Origin: Hanleya hanleyi
Lineage: Eukaryota > Mollusca > Polyplacophora > Lepidopleurida > Hanleyidae
DNA length: 64,000 nucleotides
Reading direction: 5' to 3'
Assembly: GCA_036873755.1 (NCBI GenBank)
Contig: JAVTVY010017310.1
Coordinates: 1 to 64,000, forward strand
The notes under the pieces were generated by a model. The model saw nothing but the letters and a program-made list of their open reading frames with translations. It did no database searches and was not told the origin of the DNA. Shown here one piece after another: positions 33,801 to 43,430 of the stretch. The position numbers and the translations under genes were made by a program. Positions within the stretch are counted from its first letter, which is position 1; the number at the start of each line of letters is the position of its first letter.

Positions 33801-35390
33801 CATACACAACAAGATGAAATCTATCATACCAGTTCGCACCTTTCATACGAGTACTTAATAGAACTGGAACCTGACCATGTTACAAGAATTTGCAAAAGTA
33901 TGAAATGAGAACTGAGTACTATGAGAACTTAATCCAATCTATGAATGATCAATAATATGAATTTTGAAGAACGATGATGGATCTTGACCACTGGTTGGAT
34001 TAGAGTTCATGTTAGTGGCATGAGCATGATAATAATCCAGTATATCATAATCTAGAACAGGATTGTTTATATCAGTAACTTCTCTATGGAGCAATATTTT
34101 GACAAACGAAAATTAGATCACAAAAGAGAATATGTGTACTGTGTTTGAGGAATATTTCTGCCTCCCCAATGGAAGGCGAAATTTGAATGAATGGTCTGTG
34201 TTGTCAGTGTCTCTGATGTCCCCCTTGCAAAGACAAGAAAATTTTCTATGTAATTTATTATTTATTGATATATTTATTGATTTTCTTTTTGTCTAATTGT
34301 CTTCTGTTCAAGTCATTTGGCATCGGTAAAACCTGAAATGTATATCATGATCTCCTTATTTCATCTAGTGATAGTGTCTGTTTGGTTCAAGATCACGGGG
34401 AGGAACAAAGCATGTGAAATGTGATCGTATGGCAAATAAATGCCCAGTGGAATGTCCAGGGCTTAAAACTAAAAAAAAAAAAAAAATGGGAAAGGTTCCA
34501 TCCATGCTATCAGTCAAAAATCTCAATAATGTAGGCCTACATGTGAAATGTAGACACTCCTTTGTCTCAGCTACAATTCAGAATAAGTTTTCAGAATATT
34601 ATCAGATTTTAACAAGCAAATTATTCTTCATCAACAAGAAGTATATGTATATTATTTATCAGCTTTATTAAATAAGTTTACAGGCACGCGCAGGTAGATC
34701 AATTTGGCGCTTCTGCAAAATCAAACCATTATTCAACTGCTAAATGCCAAGATAAATAGCCCCCAAAATTTAGAATAACTGTTTTTAAACAACCAGGCTG
34801 GTGAATTTCATCAACTGAAAGAAAAAAAGTATCAGAAAAATTAGGGCATCGTCGATTGTGCTGTTGTCTTCCAGTCAGTCAGTCAGTTTGATATGCAACA
34901 ACAACATGGACTATTTGGTTGGGTTGGCTCTTATCAGCCGACAAATACTTTACGATATATAGAAATGACGGGTGGTGTACTATGAATCATTGAGTTGTAA
35001 TGGCATCAAATGGCGACAATAAACTTACCAGAAAAACGGGAAAAAATCGCACTGTCCATCTCTACAAGCTGGAGGGCCGCCATGTTAAATCTCCCGGTGG
35101 GTGGGAGGTGGAACCCGACTACAGAAGCAAGGCCCATTGAGATGCATTGCAATGGGGAACCCCATTATATCAATAGTGTCCAACAAAAGTGCTTCAAAAT
35201 TTCGTCGGGAACCATGACAATCCCTATTGGAAATCCTATGAGTCGTGGGTTCCACATATGACAATTATTTGGCGGGAGATTTCACGTTGCTCTCCAAGAC
35301 CTCCGTCTGATTGACGGGGGTAAAAACTGACACTTAATGTTTCAAGGACTTCATGTATGGTTTTTGGCTCACAACACCCAGTTTCTTGAG
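30871..35390. other. 4.5 kb without recognised gene
   Basis: AT-rich, apparently single-copy DNA. Frames up to 130 codons (e.g. about 31059-31451) look non-coding: no domains, skewed composition. A cluster of GTGTCCCCA motifs lies at 31199-31570, a G10 run at 33541 and an A16 run at 34472. It could hold introns, UTRs or regulatory DNA. Confidence 0.4.
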
Positions 35391-35394
35391 TTGA

Positions 35395-36140
35395 AGTAAT
35401 TCGCCAGGCCGATTGTTTTAAATATCTAAGCTTATACTTTGACCCATTATTAAATTGGAAATCTGATGTCGAGAAAATGTGTAACAAATTATCATCACGA
35501 CTGGGAGGGTTACAGAGAATCAGACGTTATTTGAGCAATGAAACGGCGCAGAAAATATTTCAAATCCAGCCCGTAATTGATCACGTTGATGTCGTTTGGG
35601 ACAACGGTACCAAATGTAATGTAACCAAGGTTAAAAAAATAATCTTCAGAGCTGGTAGAATCATATTGCAAGTTAAACCCAGAACGCCGAGTGAACATGT
35701 TTTAAGCACTTTAAATTGGAGTTGCCTTACCAACAGAATTAATTACCACAAAGCTTGCATGATGTATAAATGTTTGAATGGATTAGTACCACAATGTCTC
35801 ACAAATAGGTATACTTATATTATGTGAATGAAGTTGACGGATATGGAACAATAGGAAGTGATAATATAGTTAGTTTACCTCGTTCTAAGACGACATTTTT
35901 CGGTAAATCCTTTAAATATTCTGCTGCCAAAATCTGGAATGTTTTACCATTAGATGTTCGCCATGCCACAACTTATGACGAATTCAAACGTTTTTATCGG
36001 AGGCAGTTGCTTAATCCATGATGGAATAGATCGATTCTAAGAGTGACAAGTTTTTAGCATTGTATGTTTAGTTTAGTTTTAGTCTGTTAGTGCTATGCAA
36101 AGATTGATATAGGGGCTAATGTATGTCTGTCAATATATAT
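35395..36140 (+). pseudogene. LINE 3'-terminal remnant
   Basis: Reads as the post-RT C terminus of a non-LTR retrotransposon: YLSLYFDPLLNW, CNKLSSRLGGLQRIRRYL and, after a frameshift near 35825, KTTFFGKSFKYSAAKIWNVL to a stop at 36021. A short 3' UTR runs to (AT)n at about 36131. The EN and catalytic RT are absent, so it is a 5'-truncated, frame-broken copy. A 92-base piece of its 3' UTR recurs inverted at 40459-40553, on the other side of the PLE. Confidence 0.8.
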
Positions 36141-36308
36141 AGTAAATAAAAACACTACAAGAATGTAGAATGCGAGCTAAAACTATATTGTTAACCGGTT
36201 TCGGCGATTTTCGCCTTTTCAAAACAAATATGATACATTTTACGAGCGTATATATACTGGTCTAATTGCTAATGGTTACAGAAGTAAACACAAGAAAACA
36301 AGACTCAG
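36139..36308 (-). repeat. PLE terminal repeat, downstream copy
   Basis: 170 bp, same orientation and sequence as 40130-40299. Contains the hammerhead-like fold at 36185-36231 and ends in ATTTACTAT on the element strand. Confidence 0.9.
36185..36231 (-). ncRNA. Hammerhead-ribozyme-like fold in PLE repeat (downstream)
   Basis: On the minus strand: AUAUUUGUU (stem I 5'), UUGAAAA (core), GGCGA-AAA-UCGCC (stem II), GAA (core), ACC/GGU (palindromic stem III), U (cleavage position 17), AACAAUAU (stem I 3', 8 pairs with one bulged U). Order, spacing, the GAA box, A15.1-U16.1 and stem II G-C closure agree with the hammerhead scheme described from PLEs. The core differs at position 3 (C to U) and position 8 (G to A), changes that would preserve the C3-G8 pairing as U3-A8. 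Self-cleavage is therefore unproven. Confidence 0.55.
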
Positions 36309-36562
36309 CACATATCAGTAAATAACTATACCAGTTAGAGTCCGTTCATACAGGGGATTTTAAGATATCCAGCTGTGAAATATGAACAATTCGTTAATGA
36401 CTTATACATATTGGTATATTAAGGATAGTCGAGTTAAAATCAACATAAACAAGTCGGGACAGGATACTATTGTATCTATAGATCATTTGTTATGGCATGC
36501 AGCTGTCCCTGTATGTACTACACCATAGAAAAACACATCGAACGACATATATTCCCATGCTA

Positions 36563-38836
36563 TTATCTGTTCAGATCCGGTGAGAATTTCCGCAGAAAGA
36601 AATCCTCCATCTGTAGTCTTCTAGATGGATCTTCGGTTTTCAGCTTGTAAAAGGGGAAAATTCTGAACTTCAAATCCAAATTTTTGGCACATTCTCCTAT
36701 GTGTTTACTAACATGGAGATGTCTGAGGGCGGGTGTATTTATTTGTTGTCGATGCACTCGGGTGCGGTTACGAAGTGTATCACCTGTTTCTCCTATATAG
36801 ATACTCGTGCAACCATTACAACAAAGAACATAGATAAGGTTTTGAGTGCTACAGTTCATGTTGTTCCGTACCTCGAAGTGGGTATTCGTTTTGCGAAAAT
36901 AGAAGGATCTGTCCACGATGATATTATCGCAGCATTTGCAACGTTCATCGCCACATTTAGATGTCTTGCAGGGGGCTGCGTTGGGTGGTTGAAAATGAGC
37001 TTTCGTTAGCAGTTTTTTCAAGTTTGGTGCCTGGCGTTTCCCATTAATTAATTTTACACCACCAAACGCCTTTCGAAGTCGTTCATTTGAATCTAACATT
37101 TGCATGTTGTTAGCAATGACTGGAAAGAAATTATCGTTATTAGGGTTATGTGTGTTTATGAAAGTCAAAATATTCTCTGCTGTCTTTTCTTTCCTGGGAT
37201 TTCTTAACTCGTTTATGTCTATAGAAAGTGCTTTTTCAAAACCTTTCTGTATTACCGACTCTGGGTAATTTCTGTTAATGAGGTATTGCCTTAGTTCATT
37301 TAATCGGCTTAGTCGGAGGTCCCCTTTTGTAACAATAGTACATATTCGTCTCGCCAGATTGAATGGAACTTGGTTTTTTGTGCTCCTTGGGTGGCAGGAT
37401 TTGTATGATAAGTACTGCTTCGTGTCAGTTGGTTTGTAAAAAATATCTGTAATAATCTCGTTGTTTTCACGTTTCAGTTGGATGTCTAAAAAGGAAATTT
37501 CCGTTTTGCTGCTTTCTGTGGTAAACTGAATATTTGGGTCGAGATTGTTGATGAGTTTGTGAAAGTCATTCAGTTCGCCATCCTTAGTATTCCATAATAA
37601 GAAGCAGTCGTCCAAAAATCTTTTAAACGATCCCTCCAATTTTTCTTTTACATGGCTACCAAATTGTTTCTCAACATTACTGTACAGTTCTTTCTCAAGA
37701 AATCCTAAAACTAGCGTGGCGTAAGTGGGAGCAAATTTTGTACCCATAGCCGTGCCTAAGAGTTGCCGATAGTTTTTCTCACCGAATTCAAATGAATTGT
37801 TTCTCAATATGATATCTATTCCTGATAAGATAAATTCTTTCGGAAATCTATCTTCATTTTGATTCGGGTAATTTTCGAGCCAATATGTAATTGCTCTCAA
37901 ACCTAGATCATGTGTAATGCTGCCGTAAAGATTTGTTACGTCCAAAGTGCAAAATATTTCTTCATCGAGGATATTCGAGGGTATGTGATTGAGAAAATCG
38001 ATGTCATCTCTTACATAAGACGGCACGAATTTAATGTATGGCTTTAAAAGTATGTCTATAAGTTCACTCAGCCTGCTTGTAGGGCAGATTGGACCCGCAA
38101 TGATAGGCCTGAATGTTAAATCTGTGGGTTCTAAGATGCTGACGTATTCAGATTTCTGTTCTTTGATGGCATCGATAATGATCTGAGATTTGTGTACTTT
38201 AGGTAACCCATATAGTTGACTAGTTTTAGATTCAAATTTATTGAGAAATGTCTTTTCGGCTTTGGTGAGACGTCCACCGACATTTTGTACTAGTTTATCT
38301 ATTTTGGTTTTTGTGAGCTTATCTGCGTTTCCTGTTAAAGCTTCGTAACTTTGATTTTTGTTTACTATCTCTAACATCTTATTCTCATAGTAATGGCTAT
38401 CCATGATTACTATAGCTGATCCCTTATCGGCCTCTTTTATCTGAACGGTTTTGTTATTGCGTAGACTTTTGAGAGATAACTTTTCTGTTTTTGTCAAGTT
38501 TGAACGTAGTTCTTTACGACTATGCTTACCAATCGGCTGGTGATTTAGAAAATCTATGAAAATATCTAACTCAATATTCCTACCTCTTCGAGGATTGTAT
38601 GTTCCTTTGTTTTTTACCAATGAAGGCTCCGATGTATCTGCATCACAAAATTGTTCTTGGAGCCTGAGTTTTCTGGTGAAATTGTTAATATCACTTTTTA
38701 GTTCATTTGAGTTTGGACTGGGAGTTGGAGTGAATTTGAGTCCTTTCATCAGGAGGGCTTTTTCACTCTCCGTTAAAATTACCGATGACAAGTTTATGAT
38801 CTTCGGATCAGGTGATGGTTCATTGTGTCCTGTCAC
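36563..38836 (-). CDS. PLE ORF2: reverse transcriptase with C-terminal GIY-YIG endonuclease
   Basis: 757 residues counted from a GTG; the frame is open to 38902, so translation probably enters from ORF1 by frameshift rather than at the GTG. N-terminal region: INLSSVILTESEKALLMKGL, characteristic of PLE proteins, and ADKGSAIVIMD near 137-146. RT motifs: A, LDVTNLYGSI (298-307); B, GTAMGTKFAPTYA (361-373); C, FLDD at 407-410 in place of the usual YxDD; D, ISFLDIQL (447-454). A Cys cluster (C623, C628, C633, C635, C636) precedes GIY-YIG: LIYVLCC (667-673), IYIGET (679-684), Arg-689/691, and a late Glu near 744. It copies element RNA and nicks the target. Length is typical for the family and the frame is undamaged. 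Confidence 0.95.
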   Translation of the reverse strand: MTGHNEPSPDPKIINLSSVILTESEKALLMKGLKFTPTPSPNSNELKSDINNFTRKLRLQEQFCDADTSEPSLVKNKGTYNPRRGRNIELDIFIDFLNHQPIGKHSRKELRSNLTKTEKLSLKSLRNNKTVQIKEADKGSAIVIMDSHYYENKMLEIVNKNQSYEALTGNADKLTKTKIDKLVQNVGGRLTKAEKTFLNKFESKTSQLYGLPKVHKSQIIIDAIKEQKSEYVSILEPTDLTFRPIIAGPICPTSRLSELIDILLKPYIKFVPSYVRDDIDFLNHIPSNILDEEIFCTLDVTNLYGSITHDLGLRAITYWLENYPNQNEDRFPKEFILSGIDIILRNNSFEFGEKNYRQLLGTAMGTKFAPTYATLVLGFLEKELYSNVEKQFGSHVKEKLEGSFKRFLDDCFLLWNTKDGELNDFHKLINNLDPNIQFTTESSKTEISFLDIQLKRENNEIITDIFYKPTDTKQYLSYKSCHPRSTKNQVPFNLARRICTIVTKGDLRLSRLNELRQYLINRNYPESVIQKGFEKALSIDINELRNPRKEKTAENILTFINTHNPNNDNFFPVIANNMQMLDSNERLRKAFGGVKLINGKRQAPNLKKLLTKAHFQPPNAAPCKTSKCGDERCKCCDNIIVDRSFYFRKTNTHFEVRNNMNCSTQNLIYVLCCNGCTSIYIGETGDTLRNRTRVHRQQINTPALRHLHVSKHIGECAKNLDLKFRIFPFYKLKTEDPSRRLQMEDFFLRKFSPDLNR

Positions 38837-40062
38837 CGGCGTTCCCTCCTCTCCTGGATTTCCTCTAAAAAATGATTTCGGGATCTGTTGTTCGGTCGCT
38901 CGTCACGTTCGTCGCGTCGTTGGTAGAATGGTCTTCGATGTGGGGGTCGGTAGACATTCGGTTGTTGTTGTTGGGCGGCCGACTGTCTCCGAGTACTATT
39001 AGTAGATCCAGCCACATGTGCATAGGACGCCGGTACATTAGTTTCGCCTTCCGAATTTCTTGTAGAACCTCGAACATTTTGTTGGCTGCGTTGATGGAAG
39101 GGTCTACTGTTTCTGCGGGCATTTTGGTTTGTTCTATTATTGGTATTTCTTTCATAAGTGGTGCCTGGTTGAATTCTAACATCTGCCGGTCTGTTTTGTC
39201 GCGAATTTGATATTCTTCTTGTGTTGTTTTTCGAATTTCCTGAGTTGGGACTTGCGGAATTCTCGCTATTAGGCGCGAGGTCATGTTTAGGAAGGTTATC
39301 AAACCACTCTTTCTTTTTTGCCCAAATTGCCTTGGATTTGACTTCTTCGTCGAATATATCTTCTAGCCAAATTTCTGTTAACTTAGATTTAACGGTGGTT
39401 TCCGGTACTTTATGACACAATTTTTCAATTTCAATCTGAACATGGTCCAGGATTGTTTCTTGTTTCTGAGCTTGTTCTGTCAGTCGTGCTATTTCCATGT
39501 TTACCTTTTCGATACTGAGGTTCTTCTGTCGCTGTGTTTGTTCACCTGTTTGCCCAGCTATTGGGGTTTCATGAAATTTCCGTGGAATAAATGGCGGATC
39601 TTGTTGTAGGAAATTTCTGTAACTTTCCTGGATCCCTTCACATCGGATCATGTTGTAAAATGCCATCTTTCTAGTGTTTTTAAGTCTGGCCCACTGTGTT
39701 TTGTTGTTCTTTCGGAATCTGTATGCTTCGCTCCGTATACGGTTGTCCTCCTTAGATTGAGTCCATACTTCAATAAATGAGCCCATCTGTGAATTAAGCT
39801 GACGCATGCTCTCCTCGTTACATACACGTTCGTCTTCTTTGGAATGTCTCCATACTTCAATAAACGAACCCATCTGTGAATTGAACTGTCGCATGTTGTC
39901 GCCAACGTCCAATATTTGTTGTGTTTCTGGCTGTTTTGATTCCAGTTTAACCAAAACTTCTGCCATGCCGTTCTGTGTTTTGTTCAAAGATTCCAACTGG
40001 TCGGATATTTTCCGTAGCCATGAAATCTGCGCTCGTAGGTATTCAGTTTTGCTGCTCGACAT
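38833..40062 (-). CDS. PLE ORF1: coiled-coil, basic low-complexity protein
   Basis: 409 residues from the ATG at 40062 (MSSSKTEYLRAQ); the frame is open 28 codons further, into the terminal repeat, but that extension has an unconvincing start. Features in order: an N-terminal helical segment, a tandem duplication of about 29 residues (two copies of RQxNSQMGSFIEVW...SKED, residues about 57-113), a heptad-like coiled coil (IEKVNMEIARLTEQAQKQE, about 182-217), then an Asn/Gln/Arg-rich tail resembling nucleic-acid-binding ORF1 and Gag tails. No zinc knuckle. It ends in EIQERRERR and overlaps the ORF2 frame by about 67 bases. Likely binds element RNA; homology not recognised. Confidence 0.8.
   Translation of the reverse strand: MSSSKTEYLRAQISWLRKISDQLESLNKTQNGMAEVLVKLESKQPETQQILDVGDNMRQFNSQMGSFIEVWRHSKEDERVCNEESMRQLNSQMGSFIEVWTQSKEDNRIRSEAYRFRKNNKTQWARLKNTRKMAFYNMIRCEGIQESYRNFLQQDPPFIPRKFHETPIAGQTGEQTQRQKNLSIEKVNMEIARLTEQAQKQETILDHVQIEIEKLCHKVPETTVKSKLTEIWLEDIFDEEVKSKAIWAKKKEWFDNLPKHDLAPNSENSASPNSGNSKNNTRRISNSRQNRPADVRIQPGTTYERNTNNRTNQNARRNSRPFHQRSQQNVRGSTRNSEGETNVPASYAHVAGSTNSTRRQSAAQQQQPNVYRPPHRRPFYQRRDERDERPNNRSRNHFLEEIQERRERR
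38866..38872 (-). promoter_or_regulatory. Candidate -1 ribosomal frameshift site (U UUU UUA)
   Basis: On the minus strand the ORF1 codons read CAT TTT TTA GAG, so the heptamer T TTT TTA is in the exact X XXY YYZ phase of canonical -1 slippery sites. Slipping back one base enters the ORF2 frame, which stays open through AGA GGA AAT CCA to the ORF2 body. The ORF1 stop is 31 bases downstream. No strong stem-loop at the usual 5-9 base spacing was seen by eye; a weak GGTGA/TCACC pair lies further on. Confidence 0.65.
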
Positions 40063-40129
40063 CTTCACACACAGTAAGGTGGATTCAAAAGTGTTACAGG
40101 TAAATACTGTCCTTGTGTGTGGTAAAATA

Positions 40130-40299
40130 ATAGTAAATAAAAACACTACAAGAATGTAGAATGCGAGCTAAAACTATATTGTTAACCGGTTTCGGCGATT
40201 TTCGCCTTTTCAAAACAAATATGATACATTTTACGAGCGTATATATACTGGTCTAATTGCTAATGGTTACAGAAGTAAACACAAGAAAACAAGACTCAG
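40130..40299 (-). repeat. PLE terminal repeat, upstream copy
   Basis: 170 bp, apparently identical to 36139-36308. It carries the second copy of the hammerhead-like fold and is followed by a duplicate of its last 31-32 bases (40300-40331) and (AT)n. Confidence 0.9.
40176..40222 (-). ncRNA. Hammerhead-ribozyme-like fold in PLE repeat (upstream)
   Basis: Same sequence and same core substitutions as the copy at 36185-36231. Lying at the 5' end of the element, cleavage here would define the RNA 5' end. Confidence 0.55.
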
Positions 40300-40331
40300 T
40301 ACAGAAGTAAACACAAGAAAACAAGACTCAG

Positions 40332-40336
40332 ATATA

Positions 40337-40375
<39 letters not shown>

Positions 40376-40560
40376 AATAAATGCAGCGAAACTGCCTTTG
40401 TGTGCGGCAAATATAATATTGTTAAAAAATCATGACGAAGTCAACTGGTTTGATTTCTATATATATATATATATTGACAGACATACATTAGCCCCTATAT
40501 CAATCTTTGCATAGCACTAACAGACTAAAACTAAACTAAAAATACAATGCTAAAAACTTG
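40332..40560. repeat. (AT)n tract and inverted LINE 3'-UTR piece
   Basis: 40337-40376 is (AT)n. 40459-40553 is the reverse complement of 36049-36140 with about one mismatch. Between them is a short AT-rich segment with TAGTAAATAAATG resembling the start of the PLE repeat. Confidence 0.75.
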
Positions 40561-40762
40561 ATTTGTTTGTCTTTGTCCTTTTTAGTTCCATTCATGTAAA
40601 TTCTATTGTGATTGTTAATTTATTATTGTTAATTAGTAATGTATCTGTGTGTGATGGAGGGCTCCTTGGGAGAGCAGCCGTTACGGTTGAAAGGACCACA
40701 CGCTGTAAATAAATTGAATAAATAGAGAGAAAAAATCGCAAATTACCACGTGAGTAGTATAT

Positions 40763-41018
40763 AAAGGGGAAATTGGAGCCTATTTTTCCGAAGATGGTCG
40801 CCAGGGGACGCCACCTGCCTCGTGACGTCACTTCCGGTTCCGGTCACGTGACCGAAAATGACATTTGACCTCGGCTTCCGGTCACGTGACCAGAAGTTGC
40901 AGTGCTGTGGGTCAAAGGTCACTTCCGGTCACGTGACCGGAACCGGAAGTGACGTCACGAGACAGGTGGCGCCCTCTGGCGGCCATCTGCGGAAAAATAG
41001 GCTCCAATTTCCCCTTTT
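40763..41018. repeat. Foldback repeat with CRE, E-box and DR1 motifs
   Basis: Arms 40763-40854 and 40926-41018 are nearly perfect inverted copies (AAAGGGGAAATTGGAGCC through CGGTCACGTGACCG). The 71-base centre contains another GGTCACGTGACC and GGGTCAAAGGTCA (40909-40921). TGACGTCAC occurs in both arms. It shares the AGGTCA/CACGTG vocabulary with the palindrome at the left edge of the window. Confidence 0.9.
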
Positions 41019-41189
41019 ACAATAGCGGATATTAATAATGGTGCAACAAAAAAAATACTGATGGCGCCACCTGGTGGCCCGCTATAGGTCCACCAAGTGC
41101 AGTAGAACATCAATACACGATGATGGTGCGCGGACCTACGGCATGTGGAAAGACGTCCTGGGTGATGAAGTTCTTAGTGGAAGGTGTGG

Positions 41190-41962
41190 CAACCCCAGCT
41201 TCGACACGCGTTGAAGCATTGAGCTTGACGTTGTCGGGCGTTGCTACAAGATGACAATTCACACGACGCATTCGGACCGCAGATGGCCCATTTCTACCCC
41301 AAAACACCTTCCTTCACCACCCCAAAATGCCCACGTCGGCTAGTACTCGTACTGATGATGTTACCGATGACGTCACAGATGCAGTGGACATACCTCAAAT
41401 CAAGGTCTACACCCTGAGAGCTACAAAATGACACCCCACACGACACATTCGGACCAAGGATGGTCCATCTCTACACCAAATACCTTCCTTCACTGCCTCA
41501 AAATGACCACTTTACTTACTACACCCAACTGCGCATGCGCAGCTTGACGCGAATTGCAATGAAAAAAACACGGCATTCTGACTCTATCCCACGAGAGCTT
41601 CACTTTGACACCTCCCACGACTCAAACGGACTAACAGTGCTCCATCCCTACTCCAAAAGAAACCCCAAAATGCGTGCTTTCTATACTACGGCCAGACTGC
41701 GCATGCGCAGAATGACGAAAACGGATATGACACCCTTCCCTTGGATGGACCCTCACGTACGCTTCACATTGACACCTCACTCGGCTCCATCAGACCACTA
41801 GCGGCCCACCTAGACCCAAAAACGTCTATTTCCATACCGTTTCCCCACAATTCCTTGTCTGCGCATGCACAGAATGTTGAAAACGGACGACATACTAGCC
41901 CAAGCGGACGCTCCATCACGAATGCTTCACATTGATATCTCACTCGACTCCATCGGACAACT
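41190..41962. repeat. 176-bp satellite passing into NRF-1-site satellite (array 5)
   Basis: 41208-41690 repeats the 2.87-kb family, starting with the same GCGTTGAAGCATT head and containing TGACGTCACAGATG. From about 41690 it becomes the CCCACCTAGACCC/GCGCATGCRCAGAATG family. The array is broken at 41962 by an inverted element fragment. Confidence 0.85.
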
Positions 41963-42575
41963 AGTTACAAGCGTCTGGTCCGTCATTCATAATTCAGCCG
42001 TCGTCCGTTAGAGAATATCCGCGTCCATAATCCAAAGACCTATTCCATATTCCATATAATACTATTATCACTAGATTCAAGAAGACAATCATAGTATACA
42101 GAAACATAGGCTTGATTCCTGCAAGAGAGAAGCGGTCAACAGTTTTCAATGATGCCGGCAAGATATCATGATGTTCCAAAAATATCAAATCCGTATCGCT
42201 GATCACTATTCTTAATCCATAATATTCGTTGTAAATTCGTCATCTAAAGAATGATGTATCTCAGTCACGCTTTGATTGTGACTGTTCATATGAGTACCAT
42301 GAGGATCTTGAAGTACATGGGTTCATACGGCCCCTAGCGCCGGGTTAAGCGGAATTAGACACAAGTTACGAAACGTAACGCCATAGATCTTGCACGCTAC
42401 GCTCGTATTTTGCTATCAGCATGCGATATGTGTCGCCAAATTTGAGAAACTTTGAGTGGAGGCGCTTGATGGTGTAGCCCTGTTTTATAAGTTTCTGCAA
42501 CAATGTTTTGTGACGTTGATTAAAATCGTCACATTTAACACAGGATCTAGCAAATGCTACTAGGCGTGATATGTA
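41963..42575 (-). pseudogene. Inverted fragment of the second PLE-type element (0.4-kb repeat plus RT C terminus)
   Basis: 41963-42362 is the minus-strand copy D of the 0.4-kb repeat seen three times at 55.2-57.5 kb, including its conserved short frame (LEHHDILPASLKTVDRFSLA). 42363-42575 corresponds to the RT C-terminal part at 56848-57066, in reverse. The fragment sits inside a satellite array. Confidence 0.75.
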
Positions 42576-42577
42576 TA

Positions 42578-43105
42578 CGAATGATCCTTCACGAATGCTT
42601 CACATTGATACCTCACTCGACTCCAGCGGACCACTAGTGGCCCATCTAGACCCCAAAACGTCTATTTCCATACACTTTGCCTACTGCTCATGCGCAGAAT
42701 GACGCCGGTTCCACGACATACTAGTCCAGGCGGATGCTCCTTCACGAATGATTCACATTGATACCTCACGCGACTCCATCGGACCACTAGTGGCCCACCT
42801 AGACCCCAAAACGTCTATTTCCATACCCTTTGTCTACTTTCTATACTACGGCCAGACTGCGCATGCGCGGAATGATGAAAACGGATGTGACTCCCTTCCC
42901 GTTGGATGGAGCCTCACGTATGCTTCACATTGACACCTCACTCGACTCCATCAGACCACTAGCGGCCCACCTAGACCCCAAAACGTCTATTTCCATACCG
43001 TTTCCTCACAATTCCCTGTCTGCGGGATGCTCCTTCACGAATGCTTCACATTGATACCTCATACGACTCCATAGGACCACTAGTAGCCCAGCTAGACCCC
43101 CAATC
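42578..43105. repeat. NRF-1-site satellite, array 6
   Basis: About four units with TTCACGAATGMTTCACATTG, CACTAGTGGCCCACCTAGACC and CTATTTCCATACMSTTT. NRF-1-like sites are mostly mutated (CTGCTCATGCGCAG, CTGCGCATGCGCGG). Confidence 0.85.
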
Positions 43106-43430
43106 GCAGTGTCAGTCCATCTATACTTCAGCGTTTATGGAACATATATGCAACAGGTGAGTAAGTGAATATGATTTAACGTCGCTTTCAACGATATTTC
43201 AGACATATCACGACGAACCAACTAAGCACCACCCAGCCCAGTTGTATTCCTGCTACTTTATATTCAACAGTTAGTTCGCCTTGTTATAACATTTGAAGTC
43301 CGGTGGAATATCCGCAGTGTCAGCTTTAGCGTTTATAGAAAATACTGTGCCTTTATCTTCGAGATGTAATTACTAGTTTTTGCGAATAATATATGCAAGT
43401 TCCTCAACATTTTTAGCCCACCATCACCAG
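43106..43430. other. Spacer without recognised feature
   Basis: Unique-looking DNA with two related CGCAGTGTCAG...AGCGTTTATRGAA stretches (about 43107 and 43315). No ORF or RNA gene. Confidence 0.4.

Larger units (their letters stand above)
36139..40299 (-). mobile_element. Complete-looking Penelope-like element
   Basis: A minus-strand element of 4.16 kb. Two 170-bp direct repeats (36139-36308, 40130-40299) look identical base for base and serve as pseudo-LTRs. Between them lie ORF1 (38833-40062) and ORF2 (36563-38836), both uninterrupted, plus about 250 bases of 3' UTR. PLEs use an RT related to telomerase together with a GIY-YIG nuclease. The identical terminal repeats and open ORFs point to a recent insertion. 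At the upstream end a 31-32 base segment of the repeat is duplicated (40269-40299, 40300-40331) before an (AT)n tract. No simple target duplication could be defined. Confidence 0.9.

Noticed and set aside
38865..39302. 145-codon minus-strand frame overlapping PLE ORF1
   Set aside because: Different frame inside ORF1; no domain, while ORF1 itself is longer and joins ORF2 through the slippery site.
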